DNA of 64,000 bases from assembly GCA_029194675.1 (NCBI GenBank), contig JARFXP010000003.1:434001-498000 (forward strand), given 5' to 3'. A program made the position numbers and the translations under genes. Source of the DNA: Nitrospira sp. GTDB taxonomy: Bacteria; Nitrospirota; Nitrospiria; Nitrospirales; Nitrospiraceae. Below are positions 18,513 through 24,977 of this stretch, piece by piece. The notes under the pieces are model-generated. The model searched no databases and was not told the origin of the DNA. It saw nothing but the letters and a program-made list of their open reading frames with translations. Within the stretch, counting starts at the first letter, position 1, and each line of letters starts with the position of its first letter.

Positions 18513-21053
18513 ATGCCACAAAAAACGATCAAGAAGACATCATCAGCCAAGAGGAAGGCGCCCCGGCGCGCGCGAAGCGCCAACACAACCTCGCGGTCCA
18601 GCTCGATACCGTCGGTCGAAGAAGAGCTGTTTCCTAAGGCCTTCCGTTTGAGTCCGCACCCAATCGGGATTACCGAGTTGGAAACGGGGCGTTGTCTTGA
18701 AGTCAACGCTGCATGCTTGGAAATCTTTGGGTTTCGACGCGACGAGGTGGTGGGGCAAACGACGTTGATGCTGGGGATTTGGCCTGATCCTCAAGAGTGG
18801 GTTCGGCTCATCGATCGGTTGAAGGCTGAAGGGAAAGTCCGAAATCTCGAAGTGTCCATGCGGACAAAAGATGGAGGACTGCGCCGATTTCTTATTTCAA
18901 CGGACCTGATCACCCTCAAGGGGAAACGGTGCCTGTTGACGATCGGCAACGACATCACTGAGCGGAAGCAGGCGGAAGAAGCATGGCATCAGAGTGAAGA
19001 GCGGTGGCAGCTTACCGCAACGGGGACAACCGATGGGATATGGGACTGGGACGTTGCTGGGCATACCGTGTTCTTATCCCCGAGGTGGAAGCAGCTGCGT
19101 AGCTACCACGAAGAGGAGATTGGTGTGGATGAGACCGAATGGTTGTCTCGGATCCATCCGGAAGATTTCTCACGGGTGATGACAACGGTGCAATCGTATT
19201 TCAAGAAAGAGATTCCTACGTTTCACTGTGAATACCGTACAAGGCGCAAGGACGGAACCTATTTCTGGATCAGTGACCGCGGAATTGCCGTCTGGGACGC
19301 ACAAGGACGAGTGGTTCGCATGGTGGGATCTGAAACGGACATCACCGAACGCAAACAGGCCGAGGAAACGCTTCACCGGCTTAACGAGACGCTTGAGCAA
19401 CGCATCATGACCAGGACGGCTGAGCTGAAAGAGACGAACGAACGGCTGCAGGCGGAGATCACCGAGCGCAAGCAGGCCGAGCTACTCCTGGCGGCGGAGA
19501 AGAGAGTCCTCGAACTGATTGCGATTGGAGCGGCGCTGCCTGAAGTGCTCGACACGTTGACGCGCGAGACCGAAGCGCAGTCCACCGAGGGCATGCTGTG
19601 CTCGGTGTTGCTGGCCGATGAAGAGGGACAACGTTTGTTGCACGGGGCTGCGCCGAGTTTGGCCGAAGCCTACAACGCAGCCATCCACGGCATCGCGATC
19701 GGGCCGAAGGTAGGGTCGTGCGGCACGGCGGCGTTCGAGCGCAAGCCGGTGTTCGTCAGCGATATTGCCGGCGATTCACGTTGGGCCGCCTTCAAGGACT
19801 TGGCGGCGACCCACGGATTGGGGGCATGTCACTCGACGCCGATTCTATCCAGCCAGGGCCGGTTGCTCGGCACGATCGCGATGTATTATCGCCGGCCGCA
19901 CAATCCCGGCGCTCATGATCGGCAACTGATTGAGCGGGCGACACAACTGGCGGCCATTGTGATTGAGCGCAAGCGGGCGGATGAGGCCTTGCGCGCGAGC
20001 GAGGAGCTGTTTCGCATATTTCTCAACAATGCGTTGAATGTTGCGTTCGTGAAGGGGTGTGATGGGCGGTATCTTTATGTGAATCGCCGATTCGAAGAGG
20101 CGTTCCAACTCGAGGAGGATGAGGCATTAGGCAAGAGAGATGCAGAGCTCTTCCCGCGCAATCAGGCCGAGCAGTTTCAATGTAACGATCGCTCTGTACT
20201 CGACGCAGGAGAAGCCATGGAATTTGAGGAGACGGCATGCTACGCCGACGGTCTCCATACAAGTATCGTCGTCAAGTTTCCCGTGCGAGACGGATCAGGG
20301 CAAATCTACGCGATCGGAGGATTTGTCACCGATATCACCGATCGCAAAAGGACCGAGCTGGCCTTGCAGCAGAACCAGCTGGTTCTCCAAGAGAAACGAC
20401 AAGAACTCCAAATGCTCACAGAAAAATTGCTCACGGCACAGGACAGTGAGCGCCAGCGGATCGCGCGCGACCTGCACGATGATTTCGGCCAGCGGCTGGT
20501 CGCCCTAACGCTCGATGTGGCCGCACTCGAACGGCAGCCCCCACTCTCGCCGGAGTCGCTCGGCAAGACCTTGGAGCCGGTGCGCAAAGAACTGGCGCAG
20601 CTCTCCGACGATCTGCGCCGGTTGGCCCATCGCCTACACCCGTCCTTGTTGAAACATGCGGGACTCCGGGTGGCGCTCGAAGATTATATTCAGCAGGCCA
20701 TGAAACGAACCGGCCTGTCCATCACCCTGAAAGTCGGAGACCTGCCCGATTCGCTCCCGCTTGATCTCGCGACGTGCCTGTTCCGAGTGTGCCAGGAGAG
20801 CCTTCAGAATGTCGCCAAGCATGCCAATGCGACGAAAGTCCTCGTCAAGCTGAGCGGCTCGTCGAAGGGGATCGGCCTCTCGGTGACGGACAACGGGACG
20901 GGCTTCGCTGTTCGTGACAAGAGCAGTCACCAGAAGGGACTAGGACTGACGAGCATGCAGGAGCGGCTTCGGTTGATGAACGGATTTCTCAACATCCATT
21001 CCAGGCCGGCGGACGGGACCAAGGTCTGCGCCTGGATTCCCTTTCAGGAGTAG
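18513..21053 (+). CDS. Multi-PAS/GAF sensor histidine kinase, NarL-partner type
   Basis: 846 residues; the ATG at 18513 is preferred over an upstream TTG. Domains in order: basic Lys/Arg-rich N-terminus, PAS (about 35-155), PAS-PAC (about 160-285; ERWQLTATGTTDGIWDWD), coiled coil (about 285-325), GAF (about 325-485), PAS (about 490-615), HisKA_3 dimerisation domain with the phospho-acceptor His in ERQRIARDLHDDFGQRL (about 655), and HATPase_c (NVAKHANATKVLVKLS, DNGTGF, GLGLTSMQERL). No membrane segment is apparent, so it probably senses a cytoplasmic signal. The response regulator follows six bases later, making a cognate two-component pair. A palindrome lies upstream. Confidence 0.92.
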   Translation: MPQKTIKKTSSAKRKAPRRARSANTTSRSSSIPSVEEELFPKAFRLSPHPIGITELETGRCLEVNAACLEIFGFRRDEVVGQTTLMLGIWPDPQEWVRLIDRLKAEGKVRNLEVSMRTKDGGLRRFLISTDLITLKGKRCLLTIGNDITERKQAEEAWHQSEERWQLTATGTTDGIWDWDVAGHTVFLSPRWKQLRSYHEEEIGVDETEWLSRIHPEDFSRVMTTVQSYFKKEIPTFHCEYRTRRKDGTYFWISDRGIAVWDAQGRVVRMVGSETDITERKQAEETLHRLNETLEQRIMTRTAELKETNERLQAEITERKQAELLLAAEKRVLELIAIGAALPEVLDTLTRETEAQSTEGMLCSVLLADEEGQRLLHGAAPSLAEAYNAAIHGIAIGPKVGSCGTAAFERKPVFVSDIAGDSRWAAFKDLAATHGLGACHSTPILSSQGRLLGTIAMYYRRPHNPGAHDRQLIERATQLAAIVIERKRADEALRASEELFRIFLNNALNVAFVKGCDGRYLYVNRRFEEAFQLEEDEALGKRDAELFPRNQAEQFQCNDRSVLDAGEAMEFEETACYADGLHTSIVVKFPVRDGSGQIYAIGGFVTDITDRKRTELALQQNQLVLQEKRQELQMLTEKLLTAQDSERQRIARDLHDDFGQRLVALTLDVAALERQPPLSPESLGKTLEPVRKELAQLSDDLRRLAHRLHPSLLKHAGLRVALEDYIQQAMKRTGLSITLKVGDLPDSLPLDLATCLFRVCQESLQNVAKHANATKVLVKLSGSSKGIGLSVTDNGTGFAVRDKSSHQKGLGLTSMQERLRLMNGFLNIHSRPADGTKVCAWIPFQE

Positions 21054-21058
21054 ACGCC

Positions 21059-21706
21059 GTGACTCGTCCTCGCATCCTCATAGCGGATGACCATTCACTC
21101 GTGCTGGCCGGTCTCCAAAGACTGGTTGAAGATGAAGGAGATGTGGTCGGCACCGTCAAAGACGGCCGAGCCTTGGTCGAAGAGGCGCAAAGGCTGCGGC
21201 CGGACATTATTCTCTTGGACATTTCCATGCCGCTGCTCAACGGTCTGGACGCAGCCAGACAACTCACGAAACTGGTGCCGGACAGCAAACTGATTTTCTT
21301 GACCGTGCATGCCACCCCCACCTACGTGACCCAGGCCTTTAAGGCCGGGGCCGCAGGCTACTTGATCAAAGAATCCGCGGCGGCGGAGCTCAAGGAAGCC
21401 ATTCAGGCGGTTCGGCAAGGTCGGCACTACATGACGCCGTTGGTGACCAAGGATACGATGGAGGCGACGCTCCATACATCCCAGGGGTCAGTCTGTAAAC
21501 GACCAGCGACCGCCCTCACGCCGCGCCAACGGGAAGTGCTGCAACTCATCGCGGAGGGGAAAGGCACCAGGTCGATCGCCTCACTGTTGCACATCTCTGT
21601 CAAAACCGTGGAATTCCATAGGGCCCGCCTTATGGAGGAGCTGAATCTCCATTCGACTGCCGATCTCACTAGGTATGCCGTGAGCGAGGGCCTGGTGAGT
21701 CTCTGA
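21059..21706 (+). CDS. NarL/FixJ family response regulator
   Basis: 215 residues from GTG at 21059. The receiver domain (about 1-120) has the acidic pair in RILIADDHSLVLAG, phospho-acceptor Asp in IILLDISMPLLNGLDA, the Thr/Lys switch residues in FLTVHATPTY and GYLIKES. The LuxR-type HTH (about 150-212) contains LTPRQREVLQLIAEGKGTRSI. Coupled six bases after the kinase stop, it is the kinase's partner. The palindromes at 18398, 21772, 22964 and 23310 are plausible targets; this is inference. Confidence 0.94.
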   Translation: MTRPRILIADDHSLVLAGLQRLVEDEGDVVGTVKDGRALVEEAQRLRPDIILLDISMPLLNGLDAARQLTKLVPDSKLIFLTVHATPTYVTQAFKAGAAGYLIKESAAAELKEAIQAVRQGRHYMTPLVTKDTMEATLHTSQGSVCKRPATALTPRQREVLQLIAEGKGTRSIASLLHISVKTVEFHRARLMEELNLHSTADLTRYAVSEGLVSL

Positions 21707-21771
21707 ACAGCCTCATCGTTCGTTACACGCATAGTTCGGGACTCTCATTCCGGTAATGTGTCATCGAGCAC

Positions 21772-21786
21772 CTAGGGTTTGCCTAG
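21772..21786. promoter_or_regulatory. CTAGG-N5-CCTAG palindrome, candidate operator B
   Basis: CTAGGGTTTGCCTAG is a perfect 5-bp inverted repeat around a 5-bp spacer, 72-86 bases upstream of the small-protein gene at 21858. The element and its surrounding 100 bases are partly duplicated at 22964. Confidence 0.45.
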
Positions 21787-21857
21787 TACTCTTGCGCAAT
21801 GCCTTCATCTATGATGCGTCTCGTGGAACGCAGGCCTCATCAACAAGGTGGGTGTTC

Positions 21858-22160
21858 ATGGTATTCGCGGCCATCATTGTGCGCGTGCACGGTGCGTTGG
21901 AGCAGCTCGACTCCGATTGTTCCATGGAAGAGCTGGTGACCCTCTGTCCGGAGCTCACGTGGAACCAAGCGTTCCTCGCGATCGATTACTTGAGCCGAAA
22001 CGGGCAGGTTCGTGTCACGCTGGATGGAGACAGGACCTATCGGGTGCAGGCTCATCGCGCCAGCACTGTCGAAGCTTCTCCTTCGGCGTCGGTTCCAGAC
22101 CCTATCTCCACATTGCTTCAGCAACCGGGTGATCGATGCCCAATGACACCATCACAGTAG
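21858..22160 (+). CDS. Small winged-helix-like protein, copy 1 of a local family
   Basis: 100 residues from the ATG at 21858 (AAGGTGG upstream); the frame opens further upstream without homology. The core, VHGALEQLDSDCSMEELVTL then LTWNQAFLAIDYLSRNGQVRV and DRTYRVQAH, has the helix-helix-helix-strand-strand layout of a small winged helix. Copy 2 at 23048 is nearly identical over this core and a broken copy 3 lies at 23974. Function unknown; a DNA-binding or partner-binding role beside the response regulators is inference. The C-terminal tail differs between copies. Confidence 0.7.
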   Translation: MVFAAIIVRVHGALEQLDSDCSMEELVTLCPELTWNQAFLAIDYLSRNGQVRVTLDGDRTYRVQAHRASTVEASPSASVPDPISTLLQQPGDRCPMTPSQ

Positions 22161-22202
22161 CCCGTCACCCACCTAGGTATCCAGCTTGACGAAGGAGATT
22201 TC

Positions 22203-22895
22203 ATGATCGGCACCAGCGCCACGATGCCCACCCGGACGATCGCGATTCTGAGCAGTCAGTGGCTCCTGTGTTTGGGGCTGCAGAAACTTTTCGAGAGCCG
22301 CACGACCTTCCCAGTCGTCGTACGTCCGCATCAGGGGAAGACCTCCGACGGGTTCCCCACGGAGCCGCGAACCGACGTGTTCATCCTGGATCTGGAGACC
22401 GATCCCGACGCCATCGGCACCATCAGGCAGATTCGGGAGGCCGCCCCGACCAGTAAGATCGTGCTGTTGTGCGGGATCGAGGATCAGGACCGCACGCGCG
22501 AGGCGTTTGCCTACGGCGTGGACGGTGTCATTCTCAAGGTTCAACCGCCTGAAGTCGTGCTCGCGGTGCTTGAGGCGCTGTATGTTCCCACGAAGCCCCA
22601 GGCCGCCGAGGAACGGAATGGCGCGGGGGTGAGGAGCCTCGGGGGCTCCTTCACGAAGACGGTTGAAGCCGACCCACAGTCACCGGCGTGGCCCGAGGCC
22701 TTGACCGAACGGGAACGAGAGATTATCCGATTGGTGGGAGAGGGCCTCTCGAACAAAGACATCGCCTACCAGTTGTCGATCAGCGACAGCACGGTCCGGC
22801 ATCATATGACCAACATTTTCGACAAGGTCGGCGTGCCCAATCGACAGAAGCTCCTAGTCCACGCGCATCATGTCCGCTCCCCCCCCCCCGTCTAG
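22203..22895 (+). CDS. LuxR-family regulator with degenerate receiver domain
   Basis: 230 residues, with GAAGGAGA upstream of the ATG. The C-terminal HTH (about 163-225) is intact: LTEREREIIRLVGEGLSNKDI and DSTVRHHMTNIFDKVGVPNRQ. The N-terminal domain keeps the receiver outline with the phospho-acceptor-like Asp in VFILDLETD, but the acidic pair that binds Mg is replaced by Ser-Ser (TIAILSSQWLLC), and the switch residues are also changed. It is likely a pseudo-receiver that works without phosphorylation or by binding a ligand. It sits between copies 1 and 2 of the small winged-helix family. Confidence 0.86.
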   Translation: MIGTSATMPTRTIAILSSQWLLCLGLQKLFESRTTFPVVVRPHQGKTSDGFPTEPRTDVFILDLETDPDAIGTIRQIREAAPTSKIVLLCGIEDQDRTREAFAYGVDGVILKVQPPEVVLAVLEALYVPTKPQAAEERNGAGVRSLGGSFTKTVEADPQSPAWPEALTEREREIIRLVGEGLSNKDIAYQLSISDSTVRHHMTNIFDKVGVPNRQKLLVHAHHVRSPPPV

Positions 22896-22963
22896 AACCT
22901 GTCTCACAATTGTGGGAGGAGCCTGGTGAGGCACGCTCACGCCGGTAATAGTTCATTGCGCAT

Positions 22964-22978
22964 CTAGGCGTCGCCGAG
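22964..22978. promoter_or_regulatory. CTAGG-type palindrome, candidate operator C
   Basis: CTAGGCGTCGCCGAG, one mismatch from a perfect 5-5-5 inverted repeat. It is about 70-84 bases upstream of the small-protein gene at 23048, the same position as element B relative to its gene. Confidence 0.42.
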
Positions 22979-23047
22979 TATTCCTCTGCGATACATTCAC
23001 ATACTATGCGCCGTGTGGGAGGTGGACTTCATCGAAGGAGGTGTCCT

Positions 23048-23290
23048 ATGGAGCTCGGGGCGGCCATTGCTCGGGTGCACAGTGCGTTGGAGCAGCTCGG
23101 CATCGATTGTTCCATGGAAGAGCTGGTGACCCTCTGTCCGGAGCTCACGTGGAACCAAGCGTTCCTCGCGATCGATTACTTGAGTCGAAGCGGACAGATT
23201 CGTGTCACGCGGGATGACGACAGGACTTATAGAGTGCAGGCCTATCACCCCGTCACAGGCGCGACCGTTCCTGCGTCACCAACTCCTTAG
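23048..23290 (+). CDS. Small winged-helix-like protein, copy 2
   Basis: 80 residues from the ATG at 23048, which has a strong AAGGAGG site. It begins MELGAAIARVHSALEQLGID and shares a nearly identical run of 34 codons (ending DYLSRSGQIRV) with copy 1. The upstream 100 bases, including the palindrome, are also related, so the whole transcription unit was duplicated. Copy 2 looks like the more typical form; copy 1 has a longer C-terminal tail. No function is known. Confidence 0.75.
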   Translation: MELGAAIARVHSALEQLGIDCSMEELVTLCPELTWNQAFLAIDYLSRSGQIRVTRDDDRTYRVQAYHPVTGATVPASPTP

Positions 23291-23309
23291 TAAATATTTC
23301 CACAAGACA

Positions 23310-23326
23310 CTCGGGATTCCCCTAGG
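23310..23326. promoter_or_regulatory. CTAGG-type palindrome, candidate operator D
   Basis: CTCGGGATTCCCCTAGG, an imperfect inverted repeat about 130 bases upstream of the small cysteine-rich protein gene at 23457. It resembles elements A-C. Confidence 0.35.
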
Positions 23327-23456
23327 TCGTCAACAGCATGGATTGTGCTACGGTTCACTGATTTCACAGTCCCACGAGATAGTGGCTGGAATATCTCGAT
23401 GAAACAACCTCACGATGTGTCGGGCGACTTTGCGGCTCGAAGAAGCGGAGGGGTCT

Positions 23457-23636
23457 ATGGAAACCCAGATGATTCAAGAAACCGGTTGGAAGTCCAACCG
23501 CACCAGTTCGAACGTTTGCTGCACACACCAACGGCTCATTGATGACGTCCTGACCAGGGGTGGCAAGCGGACCGGCAAGGTTCGATGTCTCGAGTGTAGG
23601 GCCATCTTCGACGATCCCTACCTAGGTTTGAAGTGA
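23457..23636 (+). CDS. Small cysteine-rich, probable zinc-binding protein
   Basis: 59 residues from the ATG at 23457 (GCGGAGGGG upstream). Two Cys clusters, NVCCTHQRLID and GKVRCLECRAIFDDP, could form a treble-clef or ribbon zinc site. It resembles short zinc-ribbon proteins but I cannot name a family. It follows copy 2 of the small winged-helix family and may share regulation through the upstream palindrome. Confidence 0.55.
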   Translation: METQMIQETGWKSNRTSSNVCCTHQRLIDDVLTRGGKRTGKVRCLECRAIFDDPYLGLK

Positions 23637-23949
23637 GGGCACAGGGTGAACGCAGGGTACTTGCCCTGCTTGTGTGGTGCCTCCTTCCAAGAGGATGCAG
23701 TCGACATAAACGATACCTAGAGCATGTGTTGGTTTGTGCGGGATCCAGCCGCAGGATTTCCTACAGCATTACCGCGAAGTGCCCCGCCCATAGAGGAAAG
23801 TCCCTGCGTCTCGGCAGCTGACTAGGGGGGCACACGTTCACAAAGGCATCATGTTCAATGATGCTTGGAGCTGTCATTTTCATTGGCGACCCTGAGTGGC
23901 ATCCAAGATGCCCGAGGAGCTTCTCCGTTCCAAGCGGGACGGAGGGCCT
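23637..23949. other. Non-coding, probably decayed sequence
   Basis: About 310 bases with no frame carrying a ribosome-binding site or recognisable domain. A half-palindrome (GACTAGGGGGG near 23820) resembles the left half of elements A-D and precedes the broken third copy of the small protein family. Confidence 0.4.
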
Positions 23950-23973
23950 ATGAAACCAGAAGGAGGAGGACAC

Positions 23974-24172
23974 ATGGAGGTCATCATTCGTTCCCCCTGG
24001 TAGCCAGCTCGAAGAAGTGGTGGTCGAATGCCACGATCTGACGTGGAACCAGGTGTTTTGTGAGTTGGACCGCATGACGCGAGAAGGACAAGTCCGACTG
24101 ACGATGAAAGGTCCCGGCCTCTACGCGTTGTCGAGTGCAACCGCGCGCAACCCCTCCCTATACAATAAATAG
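23974..24172 (+). pseudogene. Small winged-helix-like protein, copy 3, frameshifted
   Basis: An AGGAGGAGGACAC ribosome-binding region precedes an ATG at 23974 (MEVIIRS), but that frame stops at 24001. In the next frame the family core continues: SQLEEVVVECHDLTWNQVF, then CELDRMTREGQVRLTMKG and LYALSS, ending with TAG at 24170. A single-base indel, perhaps in the CCCCC run near 23995, plus loss of part of helix 1, explains the break. A sequencing error cannot be excluded. Confidence 0.65.
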
Positions 24173-24195
24173 AAAACGAAAGGAGAGATGGGATC

Positions 24196-24396
24196 ATGCA
24201 GCCACAGGCCGCAAAAGAACCCAAAAGATGAAAGAGCCCTGAATCCATTCAAAGTCGGGAGCCGGCTGCGCCCCAGAAGGAACCGGTCCATAGCCAACCG
24301 GCTTCTTCTCGTAATGATCTACAAGCCCGAATTACCGATCGCGCCTATGAACTCTACGCCGAGCGGGAAATCCTCGGTCTCGAATGCAACGCGTAA
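24196..24396 (+). pseudogene. DUF2934-like gene broken by an internal stop
   Basis: An ATG at 24196 preceded by AAAGGAGAGATGG starts MQPQAAKEPKR and hits TGA at 24229. The same frame then continues to 24396 with a segment that matches the DUF2934 core (ARITDRAYELYAER) and ends prematurely. It is therefore a disrupted and C-terminally truncated copy. DUF2934 proteins are short and of unknown role. Confidence 0.5.
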
Positions 24397-24439
24397 CAAC
24401 GTCCAGCAGGGTTGGGATGTAGGTGCCATCGCTCGTAGG

Positions 24440-24945
24440 AGCGCGAGGCCTGCCGGCAGAATGAGCCTCATGTGCGACGCGGATATTCCTGGAGGGAGGT
24501 CGAAGAGGGTGTCGTGCGCTGGCAGTTGGCGCTTGCCAGAGAAAGTCTTGCTTCAGAAGACCGCGTCGCCGTGCTGTTCAAGAACAGCACGGAATGGGTC
24601 TGTTTCGATCTGACGGTACAATCGCTTGGTCCGGAAGGTGTCATGCTGTCACGCCGTCGGGCGTCTCAAGGAGATCGTTGTCCTGTCCACCGAGGAGAAA
24701 GTCAGGCCCGGGGCTTTGGAGGTAGCGTTCATTCTGGCCCCGCTTATCGACCAGCGATGGTGGTCGGCGAGGCCGAGCCTTATCTGGCCGCGCTCTTGGT
24801 GCTGAACGCCTGGGCTTGGCGTGCCATGGACCATCGTCAACGACCTTGTCACGCCCACTTTCAAGCTGAAGCATCCCGCGATCGAGAAACGTTTCACGAA
24901 ACACCTTCTCGATCTTTACACCGGACATATGCCCCCAACCTGAAG
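24440..24945 (+). pseudogene. Decayed long-chain acyl-CoA synthetase (AMP-binding) gene
   Basis: Three pieces of one AMP-binding enzyme occur in order but in shifting frames. The N-terminal part (SWREVEEGVVRWQLALARE and DRVAVLFKNSTEWVCFDL) spans 24440-24630. A C-terminal core motif (GRLKEIVVLSTEEKV, then AMVVGEAEPYLAALLVLN) spans 24655-24825. The extreme C-terminus (FKLKHPAIEKRFTKHLLDLY) lies at 24855-24920. The central adenylation region is deleted. A functional acyl-activating fusion gene begins 33 bases downstream of the remnant. Confidence 0.8.
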
Positions 24946-24977
24946 CGCCGCAGATTCCATTCATCGGGAGAGAGGTC

